Shown here in pieces: positions 36,155 through 44,649 of a stretch of 64,000 nt of DNA. A program made the position numbers and the translations under genes. How positions within the stretch are numbered: the stretch's first letter is position 1; each line of letters starts with the position of its first letter. The DNA is from Pseudomonadota bacterium (lineage in GTDB: Bacteria > Pseudomonadota > Gammaproteobacteria > Burkholderiales > Rhodocyclaceae), in assembly GCA_018241685.1 (NCBI GenBank), contig JAFEDJ010000070.1, positions 1-64,000 of the forward strand. Direction: 5' to 3'. The notes beneath the pieces are model-generated. The model was given only the letters and a program-made list of their open reading frames with translations. It did no database searches and was not told the origin of the DNA.

Positions 36155-36600
36155 ATGCTGGAGCGAATTCACCTGACCATCGTGGCGGAAGTCGAGAGGC
36201 GCGGCTCGCTGACTGCAGCCGCCGAAGTGCTGTGCGTTACCCAGTCGGTCCTCAGCCACAGCATGAAGAAACTCGAACAGCAGCTCGGCACCGACATCTG
36301 GCTGCGGGAAGGCCGCAGCCAGCGCCTCACGCAGGCCGGCCAGAAGAGATAGCGCAGGAAATCCTCATCACCTATCCAGTCGCTCCAGAGCGGCTGGATA
36401 TCTACACCCAGTTCCTGCAACCCGCGGGCATGGCCCCCAAGCGCCACAAGACCATCGAGACCATCGAGACCACCGACATCATGTTGCAGATGGTCGCCAG
36501 CCAGCGCGGCGTGGCCGCGCAGCCCCGCTGGCCGGTGCAGGAATATGCCGCCAAGGTCGACGTCGTCCCGGTGCGCCTGGGACCGGACGGAATCGCCAAT
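36155..36600 (+). pseudogene. metR: metR pseudogene (LysR family), internal deletion and frameshift
   Basis: 36155-36349 encodes the MetR DNA-binding domain (residues 1-65: MLERIHLTIVAEVERRGS, VTQSVLSHSMKKLEQQLG, LTQAGQ), then stops with TAG. In another frame, from about 36350, the C-terminal effector domain resumes (EILITYPVAPERLDIYTQFLQPAG, TDIMLQMVASQRGVAA, VVPVRLG) until it breaks down near 36600. About 130 middle codons are missing relative to full MetR. A small ATCGAGACC tandem duplication gives a repeated IET. MetR activates metE and metF; no metE is present here. It follows the B12-uptake receptor by about 100 bp. Confidence 0.88.
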
Positions 36601-36639
36601 AAAAAAGCCGACCGGGCCCCAGTCCTGGAGAGACCGGCT
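36601..36639 (-). terminator. probable terminator of the prp operon
   Basis: Read on the minus strand, AGCCG...CGGCT (36635-36639 with 36606-36610) and inner C/G-rich pairs are followed by TTTTTT (complement of 36601-36606). It lies about 75 bp after the prpB stop, and also marks where metR homology ends. The stem is imperfect. Confidence 0.5.
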
Positions 36640-36712
36640 AGGGAGAGAAGAGAATGGCCCGGTGGCGAAAAAAGACTCAAATCATTGCGGCACAGCCTCC
36701 TGTGCCAAACCG

Positions 36713-37573
36713 TCAGGCGTAGCGCTTTTCGAGCGCATCCCACTCCGGCTTGCCGACCAGGCGCTGGCGCTCGGCGAAGGGCGTCACCAGCCCGCTGGAC
36801 TCCTTCACCTCCTTCTCGTCGCGCAGCGCGGTCAGCGCCTTCTGCATACCCATCACCGCGCCCTGCAACGCCGCGTTGGCGTAGAGCACGATGCCGAAGC
36901 CCAACTGGCCCAGCTCGTCGGCATTGAAGATTGGCGTCTTGCCGCCGATGACCATGTTCATCAACTGCGGCGTGGCCAGGCGCTGCGGCAAGGCGCGGAT
37001 TTCCTCGGCGGTGGTCACGGCCTCGACGAACAGGATGTCGGCGCCGGCCTCGGCGAACTTCTGCGCCCGCTCGACGGCCGCCTCGAAGCCCTGCACGGCA
37101 GCGGCGTCAGTGCGGGCCATGATCAGGAAGTCCGGATCACGACGTGCATCCACCGCGGCCTTGATCTTGCTCACAGCCTCTTCGGTAGATATGACGTCCT
37201 TGCCGGCAAAATGGCCGCAGCGCTTGGGTGCCACCTGGTCTTCGAGCTGGATGCAGTCGGCGCCGGCACGTTCGAGCGTGCGTACCGTGTGATAAACGTT
37301 GAGGGCGTTGCCGAAGCCGGTGTCGGCATCGACCAGCAGTGGCACCTCGACGGCGTCACGGATGCGCGCGGTGTGCTCGGCGATCTCGGAGAGCCCCATG
37401 AAGCCCTGGTCGGGCATGCCGAACCACATGTTGGTGACACCGGCGCCGGTGACGTAGATGGCCTCGAAGCCGAGGTCGGCGATGACCCTGGCGGACAGCG
37501 CATTGAAGGCGCCAGGAACGATGACGCCGCGCTTGGCGGCCACCAGTTCCTTCAGTTTCTTGCGGGTAGACAT
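36713..37573 (-). CDS. prpB: 2-methylisocitrate lyase-like enzyme (ICL/PEP mutase family)
   Basis: A 286-residue TIM-barrel lyase. It has the start VPGAFNALSARVIADLGF, the metal-binding DADTGFGN, the loop with LEDQVAPKRCGHF (catalytic Cys in KRCGH), and MARTDAAAVQGFEAAVERA. In the last step of the methylcitrate cycle PrpB splits 2-methylisocitrate into pyruvate and succinate. The sequence is also close to 2,3-dimethylmalate lyase and carboxyphosphonoenolpyruvate mutase relatives, so the name rests mainly on the operon prpC-acnD-prpF. It is the last operon gene, 14 bp after prpF; AAGGAATCCGAC precedes the ATG. Confidence 0.8.
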   Translation of the reverse strand: MSTRKKLKELVAAKRGVIVPGAFNALSARVIADLGFEAIYVTGAGVTNMWFGMPDQGFMGLSEIAEHTARIRDAVEVPLLVDADTGFGNALNVYHTVRTLERAGADCIQLEDQVAPKRCGHFAGKDVISTEEAVSKIKAAVDARRDPDFLIMARTDAAAVQGFEAAVERAQKFAEAGADILFVEAVTTAEEIRALPQRLATPQLMNMVIGGKTPIFNADELGQLGFGIVLYANAALQGAVMGMQKALTALRDEKEVKESSGLVTPFAERQRLVGKPEWDALEKRYA

Positions 37574-37587
37574 GTCGGATTCCTTGC

Positions 37588-38775
37588 TCAGAATGCATCG
37601 CCGGGCACGCGGACCCAGCCTTCCATCAAAATGCGGGCGCTGCGGCTCATGACGGCCTTGGTGACCGTCCATTGGCCATCGATCCACTGGGCTTCGGCGC
37701 CGACGCGCAGCGTGCCGGACGGGTGACCGAAACGGACGGCACTGCGCTCTCCTCCGCCCGCAGCCAGATTGACCAGCGTGCCGGGCACCGCCGCGGCGGT
37801 GCCGATGGCCACCGCTGCAGTGCCCATCATCGCGTGGTGCAGCTTGCCCATCGACAGCGCGCGCACCAGCAGGTCCACTTCGGAGGCGCCAATCGCCTTG
37901 CCGCTGGAAGAAATGTAGTCCTTGGGCGGCGCGACGAAGGCGATCTTCGGGGTGTGCTGGCGCGTGGCGGCTTCTTCGGGGCGCGCGATGAGGCCCATCC
38001 GCAAGGCACCAGCGATGCGGATGGCTTCGAAGCGGGCCAATGCCGCAGGGTCGGAATTGATCGCTTCGCGCAGTTCGGAGCCGGTGTAGCCGATGTCTGC
38101 GGCATTGACGAAGACGGTCGGGATGCCAGCCGAAATCATCGTCGCCTTGAGGATGCCGATGCCCGGTACGTCCAGATCGTCCACCAGATTGCCGGTCGGG
38201 AACATCGAGCTGCCCGCCTCGCCGTCGTCCGATGGGTCGAGGAACTCCAGCACGATCTCGGCGGCCGGGAAGGTGACCCCATCGAGCTCGAAATCGCCGG
38301 TCTCCTGCACCTGGCCGTTGCTGACCGGCACATGGGCAATGATGGTCTTCTGGATGTTGGCCTGCCAGATGCGCACGGTGCAGACACCGCTCTGCGGCAG
38401 GCGCGAAGCATCCACGTAGCCCGCGTGGATCGCGAAGGCGCCGGCGGCGGTCGTCAGGTTGCCGCAGTTGCCGCTCCAGTCCACGAAGTCCTTGTCGATG
38501 GCGACCTGACCGTAGAGATAGTCCACGTCGTGGCCCGGCTGCGTGCTCCGGGAGAGGATCACGCACTTGCTGGTGCTGGAGGTGGCGCCCCCCATGCCGT
38601 CGATATGGGCGGCGTAAGGATCGGGGCTACCGATGACGCGCTGGAACAGCGCGTTGCGCGCCGCGCCCGGCACCTGGCACGAGGCCGGCAGGTCTTCCAG
38701 ACGGAAGAACACGCCCTTGCTGGTACCGCCACGCATGTAGGTGGCAGGGATACGGACTTGCGGGGCCGAGTTCAT
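37588..38775 (-). CDS. prpF: PrpF, AcnD-accessory 2-methylaconitate isomerase
   Basis: A 395-residue protein with the PrpF/DUF453 fold (two diaminopimelate-epimerase-like halves). Features are YMRGGTSKGVFF near the start, DGMGGATSSTSKCVIL, GNCGNLTTAAGAFAI with a catalytic-type Cys, and a C-terminal RFGHPSGTLRVGA block. It isomerises the trans/cis products of AcnD, allowing the AcnD-PrpF route to replace PrpD in propionate oxidation. The start ATG overlaps the acnD stop (38772-38775). AAAGGAGAACTGCCG precedes it. Confidence 0.95.
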   Translation of the reverse strand: MNSAPQVRIPATYMRGGTSKGVFFRLEDLPASCQVPGAARNALFQRVIGSPDPYAAHIDGMGGATSSTSKCVILSRSTQPGHDVDYLYGQVAIDKDFVDWSGNCGNLTTAAGAFAIHAGYVDASRLPQSGVCTVRIWQANIQKTIIAHVPVSNGQVQETGDFELDGVTFPAAEIVLEFLDPSDDGEAGSSMFPTGNLVDDLDVPGIGILKATMISAGIPTVFVNAADIGYTGSELREAINSDPAALARFEAIRIAGALRMGLIARPEEAATRQHTPKIAFVAPPKDYISSSGKAIGASEVDLLVRALSMGKLHHAMMGTAAVAIGTAAAVPGTLVNLAAGGGERSAVRFGHPSGTLRVGAEAQWIDGQWTVTKAVMSRSARILMEGWVRVPGDAF

Positions 38776-41414
38776 CGGCAGTTCTCCTTTTCCGAGGCCA
38801 GGAAGTCCTGGGCAAAACGTTGCAATACGCCGCCCGCTTCGTAGATCGACACGTCCTCGGCGGTATCCAGGCGGCAGGTGACCGGCACTTCGAGGGTTTC
38901 GCCGTTCCGGCGATGGATCACCAGGGTCAGCGTGCAACGGGGCGCACGGTCGCCGACCACGTCGTAAGTCTCGGTCCCGTCGAGGCCCAGCGTGAGGCGC
39001 GTGGTGCCCGGCTGGAACTCCAGCGGCAGCACGCCCATGCCGACCAGGTTGGTACGGTGGATGCGTTCGAAGCCTTCGGCGACGATGGCTTCCACACCGG
39101 CCAGGCGCACGCCCTTGGCGGCCCAGTCGCGGGACGAGCCCTGACCGTAGTCGGCGCCGGCGATGATGATCAGTGGCTGCAGGCGCAGCATATAGGTCTC
39201 GATGGCTTCCCACATGCGCATCACCTGCCCTTCCGGCTCGACGCGCGCCAGCGAACCCGGCCGCACGCTGCCGTCGGCATTGCGCACCATCTCGTTGCGC
39301 AGCGTCGGGTTGGCGAAGGTGGCGCGCTGGGCCGTCACGTGATCCCCCCGATGAGTCGCGTAGGAGTTGAAGTCCTCCTCCGGCAAGCCCATCTTCGCGA
39401 GGTATTCCCCCGCCGCCGAGTCCGGCAGGATGGCGTTCGACGGCGACAGGTGGTCGGTCGTGATGTTGTCCGGCAGCAAGGCCAGCGGACGCATGCCCTT
39501 CAGCGTGCGCTCATCGGCCAGCACCCCCTCCCAGTACGGCGGACGGCGGATGTAGGTGGACTTCGGGCGCCACTTGTAGAGCGGGCTGATTGCCTCCCCG
39601 TCGTCGCGCTGGATGGCGAACATCGGTTCGTAGATCTGGCGGAACTGCTCCGGCTTGACGCTGGCCGAGACGATGGCGTCGATCTCCTCGTCGGACGGCC
39701 ACAGGTCCTTCAGACGGATCTCCCTGCCATCGACGATGGCCAGCACATCCTGCTCGATATCGAAGCGCACGGTGCCTGCCAGCGCGTAGGCGACAACGAG
39801 TGGCGGCGAAGCCAGGAAGGCCTGCCTGGCGTAGGGATGGATGCGCCCATCGAAGTTGCGGTTGCCGGACAGGACGGCGGTGGCATACAGATCGCGGTCG
39901 ATGATCTCCTGCCGGATCTGCGGATCGAGGGCGCCGGACATGCCATTGCAGGTCGTGCAGGCGTAGGCGACGATGCCGAAGCCGAGCTTTTCCAGTTCCG
40001 GCAGCAGGCCGGCCTCTTCCAGGTACAGCTTCGCAACTTTGGAGCCAGGCGCGAAGGAGGTCTTGACCCACGGCTTGCGGACCAGTCCCAGCGCGTTGGC
40101 CTTCCGGGCCAACAGGCCGGCGGCGACCACGTTGCGCGGATTGGAGGTGTTGGTGCAGCTGGTGATGGCGGCGATGATCACCGCGCCGTCGGGCAGCAGG
40201 CCTTGCGCCTCCTCGGCCTTCGCGGCGGCCAGTTTGTCCGCGTCGGCGATGCCGCGCTCGTGCAGCGCCGATGTCGGCAGGCGCTTGTGCGGGTTGGAGG
40301 GGCCGGCCATGTTGCGCACGACGGCGGACAGATCGAACTCGAGGACCCGCTCGTACTCGGCCGTCGCCAGCGCCTCGGCCCACAGCCCAGTCGTCCGGGC
40401 GTAGTGCTCTACCAGCGCCACCTGTTCCGGCGCGCGGCCGGTGAGCTTCAGGTAATCGATGGTCTGCGGGTCGATATAGAACATCGCCGCCGTCGCACCG
40501 AATTCCGGGCACATGTTGGAGATGGTCGCCCGGTCGCCGATGGACAGGCTGTCCGCGCCTTCGCCGAAGAACTCCACCCAGGCGCCGACGACCCGCTCCT
40601 TGCGCAGGAACTCGGTCAGCGCCAGCACGATGTCGGTGGCGGTGATGCCGGGCTGACGCTTGCCGGTGAGCCGGACGCCGACGATGTCGGGCAGGCGCAT
40701 CATCGACGCGCGGCCGAGCATCACGGTCTCGGCCTCCAGGCCGCCGACGCCGATGGCGATGACGCCCAGCGCATCCACGTGCGGCGTGTGGCTGTCGGTG
40801 CCCACGCAGGTGTCGGGGAAGGCGACCCCGCGGCCGTTTTCGTCATTTCTGACCTGGATGACCGGTGACATCTTCTCCAGGTTGATCTGATGCATGATGC
40901 CGTTGCCGGCCGGGATCACATCCACGTTCTCGAAGGCGCGTTTGGTCCATTCGATGAAGTGGAAGCGGTCCTCATTGCGCCGATCTTCAATAGCGCGATT
41001 CTTTGCGAAGGCGTCGGGGTCGAAGCCGCCGAATTCGACGGCCAGCGAATGGTCGACGATCAGCTGCGTCGGCACCACCGGATTCACCTTGGCCGGGTCG
41101 CCGCCCTGATCGGCAATCGCGTCGCGCAGACCGGCCAGATCCACCAGCGCGGTCTGGCCGAGGATGTCGTGGCAGACCACGCGGGCCGGATACCACGGGA
41201 AGTCCAGGTTGCGCCTGCGCTCGACGATCTGCGTCAGCGCATCGCTCAGCAGCGCCGGATCGCAGCGGCGCACCAGTTGCTCGGCCAGCACGCGGGACAC
41301 ATAGGGCAGGCCGGCATAGGCGCCCGGCCGGATGGCATCGACCGCGGCCCGGGTGTCGAAGTAATCGACCTGCGTGCCGGGCAGCCGCTTGCGGAATTGG
41401 CTGTTCATTTTCAT
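38772..41414 (-). CDS. acnD: Fe/S-dependent 2-methylcitrate dehydratase AcnD
   Basis: An 880-residue aconitase-family enzyme. The 4Fe-4S ligands are Cys in ITSCTNTSNP and the pair in ACTTCNG. Substrate-site blocks are GTDSHTPHVDALGVIAIGVGG and, in the swivel domain, AGADYGQGSSRDWAAKG. It dehydrates 2-methylcitrate. AcnD rather than AcnA is called because prpF follows with a 4-bp overlap, the known obligate partner. AAAGGGCTG precedes the ATG; prpC ends 7 bp upstream. Confidence 0.95.
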   Translation of the reverse strand: MKMNSQFRKRLPGTQVDYFDTRAAVDAIRPGAYAGLPYVSRVLAEQLVRRCDPALLSDALTQIVERRRNLDFPWYPARVVCHDILGQTALVDLAGLRDAIADQGGDPAKVNPVVPTQLIVDHSLAVEFGGFDPDAFAKNRAIEDRRNEDRFHFIEWTKRAFENVDVIPAGNGIMHQINLEKMSPVIQVRNDENGRGVAFPDTCVGTDSHTPHVDALGVIAIGVGGLEAETVMLGRASMMRLPDIVGVRLTGKRQPGITATDIVLALTEFLRKERVVGAWVEFFGEGADSLSIGDRATISNMCPEFGATAAMFYIDPQTIDYLKLTGRAPEQVALVEHYARTTGLWAEALATAEYERVLEFDLSAVVRNMAGPSNPHKRLPTSALHERGIADADKLAAAKAEEAQGLLPDGAVIIAAITSCTNTSNPRNVVAAGLLARKANALGLVRKPWVKTSFAPGSKVAKLYLEEAGLLPELEKLGFGIVAYACTTCNGMSGALDPQIRQEIIDRDLYATAVLSGNRNFDGRIHPYARQAFLASPPLVVAYALAGTVRFDIEQDVLAIVDGREIRLKDLWPSDEEIDAIVSASVKPEQFRQIYEPMFAIQRDDGEAISPLYKWRPKSTYIRRPPYWEGVLADERTLKGMRPLALLPDNITTDHLSPSNAILPDSAAGEYLAKMGLPEEDFNSYATHRGDHVTAQRATFANPTLRNEMVRNADGSVRPGSLARVEPEGQVMRMWEAIETYMLRLQPLIIIAGADYGQGSSRDWAAKGVRLAGVEAIVAEGFERIHRTNLVGMGVLPLEFQPGTTRLTLGLDGTETYDVVGDRAPRCTLTLVIHRRNGETLEVPVTCRLDTAEDVSIYEAGGVLQRFAQDFLASEKENCR

Positions 41415-41421
41415 CAGCCCT

Positions 41422-42576
41422 TTACTGGCGCTGGTCGATGGGCAGGAACGTGCGGTCGTCCGGCCCGATGTAGTTGGCGCTCGGGCGGATGATCTTGTTG
41501 TCGATGCGCTGCTCGATGATGTGCGCGGCCCAACCGGAAGTACGGGCGATCACGAAGAGCGGCGTGAACATCGCGGTCGGCACGCCCATCATGTGGTAGC
41601 TGACAGCGCTGAACCAGTCCAGGTTGGGGAACATCTGCTTCACGTCCCACATCACGGCCTCCAGGCGGGCGGCGATGTCGAACATCTTGGTGGAGCCGGC
41701 ATCGACGGAAAGCTGATGGGCCACGCCCTTGATCACCTGGTTGCGCGGGTCGGACACGGTATAGACCGGGTGGCCGAAGCCGATGACGACCTCCTTGGCC
41801 TCGACGCGGCGGCGGATGTCCGCCTCGGCCTCGTCCGGGTTGTCGTAGCGCTTCTGAATCTCGAAGGCCACTTCATTGGCGCCGCCGTGCTTCGGCCCGC
41901 GCAGCGCGCCGATAGCGCCGGTGATGGCCGAGTACATGTCCGAGCCCGTCCCGGCGATGACCCGGCCGGTGAAGGTCGAGGCGTTGAATTCATGCTCGGC
42001 GTAGAGGATCAGCGAAGTGTGCATCGCACGCTCCCACAGGGCCGACGGCTTGTGACCGTGCAGCAGATGCAGGAAGTGGGCGCCGATGGAGTCGTCGTCG
42101 GTGTCCACGTCGATACGCTTGCCGTTGGTGGACCAGTGGTACCAGTAGAGCAGCATCGAGCCGAGGGAAGCCATCAGGCGGTCGGCGATATCGCGGGCAC
42201 CGGGGATGTTGTGATCGTCCTTTTCCGGCAGCGCACAGCCGAGCGCCGACACGCCGGTCCGCATGACGTCCATCGGATGCGCCGAAGCCGGCAAGCATTC
42301 CAGTGCTTCCTTGACGTTGGTCGGCAGGCCGCGCATGGACTTCAGCCGGGCCTTGTAAGCCTTGAGTTCGGCAGTCGTCGGCAGCTTGCCTTGCACCAGC
42401 AGGTGGGCGACCTCTTCGAATTCGCAGCGCTCCGCGATGTCGAGGATGTCGTAACCGCGGTAGTGCAGATCATTGCCGCTTTTGCCGACGGTACACAGGG
42501 CCGTATTGCCGGCCGTCACGCCCGAGAGGGCAACCGACTTCTTGGGCTTGAAAGTGGATTCTTGCGTAGCGTTCAT
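41422..42576 (-). CDS. prpC: 2-methylcitrate synthase
   Basis: A 384-residue citrate-synthase-family enzyme condensing propionyl-CoA with oxaloacetate. Catalytic His residues lie in GPKHGGANEVA and GFGHPVYTVSDPRN, and the Asp is in the late DWFSAVSYHMMGVP region. The N-terminus KKSVALSGVTAGNTALCTVG and the short length are typical of PrpC rather than GltA. The inner ATG at 42576 is chosen because GGAGACTCGG precedes it; the ATG at 42588 overlaps that site. Second gene of the prp transcript. Confidence 0.95.
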   Translation of the reverse strand: MNATQESTFKPKKSVALSGVTAGNTALCTVGKSGNDLHYRGYDILDIAERCEFEEVAHLLVQGKLPTTAELKAYKARLKSMRGLPTNVKEALECLPASAHPMDVMRTGVSALGCALPEKDDHNIPGARDIADRLMASLGSMLLYWYHWSTNGKRIDVDTDDDSIGAHFLHLLHGHKPSALWERAMHTSLILYAEHEFNASTFTGRVIAGTGSDMYSAITGAIGALRGPKHGGANEVAFEIQKRYDNPDEAEADIRRRVEAKEVVIGFGHPVYTVSDPRNQVIKGVAHQLSVDAGSTKMFDIAARLEAVMWDVKQMFPNLDWFSAVSYHMMGVPTAMFTPLFVIARTSGWAAHIIEQRIDNKIIRPSANYIGPDDRTFLPIDQRQ

Positions 42577-42599
42577 CCGAGTCTCCATTGCATTTGTGT

Positions 42600-43043
42600 T
42601 TACTGAATTCCAGAAAGCGCGTCTGGCGCCTCCCCCTCCACCAGAATGGCCTGGGGACGCCCTGTGTCGTCCACCGCCACCATTTCGAAGCGCCCGCGCA
42701 AAGCCGGAATCCGCGCCCCACCCGGCAGGGTTTCGGCCACGCCTTCCACCTCCACGCTCATGGAGCTTCTCCCCACACGCACAACCCGCCCGGTCAGTTC
42801 GAGCATCTGCCCCAGGCGAACCGGGGTATGAAACTCGACCCGTTCGGATGCAGCCATCACCACTGACCGCCGGGCAAAGCGCGTTGCAGTGACGAAGGCC
42901 GCCTTGCCGAGAATCCCCAACGCATTGCCACCGTAGAGGGTGCCGTAGTGGTTGGCTTGGTCAGGAAAGACCATTTCCACGAAGGTGGTGACCCGACACC
43001 TGCCTTCAGGAATTTCACTGGATTTTTCGTTCAGGGGGTTCAT
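42600..43043 (-). CDS. hotdog-fold acyl-CoA thioesterase (YciA/ACOT type)
   Basis: A 147-residue hotdog thioesterase. FPDQANHYGTLYGGNALGILGKAAFVTA carries the active-site Asn/His-Gly region in short form, and ERVEFHTPVRLGQMLELTGRVV follows. It hydrolyses acyl-CoAs. As the first gene of the propionate operon (prpC starts 23 bp downstream) it may relieve propionyl-CoA or methylcitryl-CoA build-up and free CoA. It is divergent from the regulator at 43204. Confidence 0.88.
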   Translation of the reverse strand: MNPLNEKSSEIPEGRCRVTTFVEMVFPDQANHYGTLYGGNALGILGKAAFVTATRFARRSVVMAASERVEFHTPVRLGQMLELTGRVVRVGRSSMSVEVEGVAETLPGGARIPALRGRFEMVAVDDTGRPQAILVEGEAPDALSGIQ

Positions 43044-43132
43044 TCTGGCTTGCGTTCGACATAAGGTGTTCGCAATATACGCATCTCAGAAAACCTGTGA
43101 ATCACTGAAAAAGCGAAGGAATGCGAATGAAA

Positions 43133-43150
43133 ATTTGCACGCTTGCAAAT
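43133..43150. promoter_or_regulatory. palindromic operator between prp operon and its regulator
   Basis: ATTTGC-ACGCTT-GCAAAT is a perfect 6-6-6 inverted repeat, flanked by related TGCGAAT copies (43122-43128, 43153-43159). TTTGCAAA-like elements are known to bind the RamB/PrpR group of XRE-DUF2083 regulators in actinobacteria, and the gene next door (43204) is of that group. Its position in the divergent 160-bp gap fits control of both directions. Confidence 0.6.
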
Positions 43151-43203
43151 CTTGCGAATATTCTCCGTCAATCGATGAGCGCCCTTCGCCAAAGACATCC
43201 AAG

Positions 43204-44646
43204 ATGAAAAAGACCTTCATGGGCATCCGCCTGCGGCGCTTCCGGGAGGAGCGCGGCCTGACCCAGGTGGCGCTGGCGCGGGCGCTGGAGCTGTCCCCGA
43301 GTTACCTGAACCAGCTGGAGCAGAACCAGCGCCCCCTCAGCGTGCCGGTGCTGCTCAAGTTGAATGCGGTGTTCGGCGTCGATGTGCAGCAGTTCTCCGA
43401 GGACGACGAAGCCCGCCTCACCGCCGATCTGCGCGAGGTGTTCCTGTCCGCTCAGGGGGAGACGCCGGTGTCGACCGCCGAGATCCGCGAACTCGCTGCC
43501 AACATGCCGGCGGTGGCACGCACGCTGATCACCCTGGACCGCAGCCTGCGCGACCAGCGGGAGCGTGCGGAGGTGCTGGCCGCCCGCCTGGGGGACGACC
43601 GCAGCGGCGTGGCAAGCCCGGCACCGATGCCCTACGAGGAAGTGCGGGACTTCTTCTACGCCCGCCACAACCACATCGACGAACTCGACCAACTGGCGGA
43701 GACGATCTTCGAATCCTGCGGCGACGGCATGGATCTGGCCGCCTCGCTCACCCGGCGCCTGGAGGACATCCACGGCGTGCGGATCGCCTTCGACCGGGAG
43801 GATGCCGGCGTACAGCGCAGCTACGATCCAGCCGCGCGGCTGCTGCGTCTGTCCTCGCGCCTGGAGCGGGGGCAACAGGCCTTCCAGCTCGCCACCCAGC
43901 TCGCCTTTCTGGAGGCCGGCGACATCATCGACGGGATGGCCGCCTCGGGGCGCTTTGCGCTGGACGAATCGCGGGCCCTCACGCGTATCGGGCTGGCCAG
44001 CTACTTCGCCGGCGCGCTGGTGCTACCCTATGGCCGCTTCCTGGAAACGGCCGAAGCCCTGCGTTACGACATCGGCCTGCTCGAGCAGCGCTTTGGCGTC
44101 GGCTTCGAAACGGTCTGCCACCGGCTGTCCACGCTGCAGCGGCCGGCCGCCCGCGGCGTGCCTTTCTTCTTCATCCGCGTCGACCGGGCCGGCAACATCT
44201 CCAAACGGCAATCAGCCACCGACTTCCATTTCTCGCGCATCGGTGGCACCTGTCCGTTGTGGAACGTCTATGAAGCCTTCACGGTGCCCGGCCGCATCCT
44301 GACCCAGCTGGCCGCCATGCCCGACGGGCGCCGCTATCTGTGGATCGCCCGCAGCGTGGCGCGGGACTCCGGCGCCTACGGCGCACCGGGCAAGACCTTC
44401 TCCATCGGCCTCGGCTGCGACCTGCGCCACGCCGACCGCCTGGTCTATTCCCGCGGCCTGGACCTCGGCGACCCCGACGTGGCGACACCCATCGGCGCCG
44501 GCTGCAAGGTCTGTGAACGGCAGGACTGCCCGCAACGCGCCTTCCCACCGATCGGACGCGACCTTGCCATCGATGCCGACCGACGCTACTTCGAGCCCTA
44601 CCGGCATGGTTCGCCGGAGCCTGCCGGTGCGGGCATGCCGGATTAG
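43204..44646 (+). CDS. XRE/DUF2083 short-chain fatty-acyl regulator (PrpR/RamB type)
   Basis: A 480-residue regulator. HTH_3 is at the N-terminus (RLRRFREERGLTQVALARALELSPSYLNQLEQNQRPL, about residues 8-45). The IrrE-like middle is degenerate (ARLLRLSSRLERGQQAFQLATQLAF; no HExxH). The C-terminal DUF2083 domain has Cys at GGTCPLWN, GLGCDL and GAGCKVCERQDCPQRAFPP; in relatives these can hold an Fe-S cluster. It likely senses propionyl-CoA-type ligands and controls the divergent prp operon. The upstream in-frame extension has no coding character, and the ATG at 43204 gives the normal HTH start. Confidence 0.9.
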   Translation: MKKTFMGIRLRRFREERGLTQVALARALELSPSYLNQLEQNQRPLSVPVLLKLNAVFGVDVQQFSEDDEARLTADLREVFLSAQGETPVSTAEIRELAANMPAVARTLITLDRSLRDQRERAEVLAARLGDDRSGVASPAPMPYEEVRDFFYARHNHIDELDQLAETIFESCGDGMDLAASLTRRLEDIHGVRIAFDREDAGVQRSYDPAARLLRLSSRLERGQQAFQLATQLAFLEAGDIIDGMAASGRFALDESRALTRIGLASYFAGALVLPYGRFLETAEALRYDIGLLEQRFGVGFETVCHRLSTLQRPAARGVPFFFIRVDRAGNISKRQSATDFHFSRIGGTCPLWNVYEAFTVPGRILTQLAAMPDGRRYLWIARSVARDSGAYGAPGKTFSIGLGCDLRHADRLVYSRGLDLGDPDVATPIGAGCKVCERQDCPQRAFPPIGRDLAIDADRRYFEPYRHGSPEPAGAGMPD

Positions 44647-44649
44647 ATA

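Noticed and set aside
36155..36600. metR frameshift as a simple sequencing error
   Set aside because: A one-base error cannot explain it: about 130 central codons are absent and the C-terminus is also lost.
37573..38566. Upstream in-frame extension of prpB through prpF
   Set aside because: It would translate prpF in a wrong frame as an Arg/Gly/Pro-rich leader; the PrpB fold starts at 37573 with a ribosome site.
38775..39213. Upstream in-frame extension of prpF into acnD
   Set aside because: Overlaps the AcnD C-terminal domain in a wrong frame; the ATG at 38775 has AAAGGAG and the normal PrpF length.
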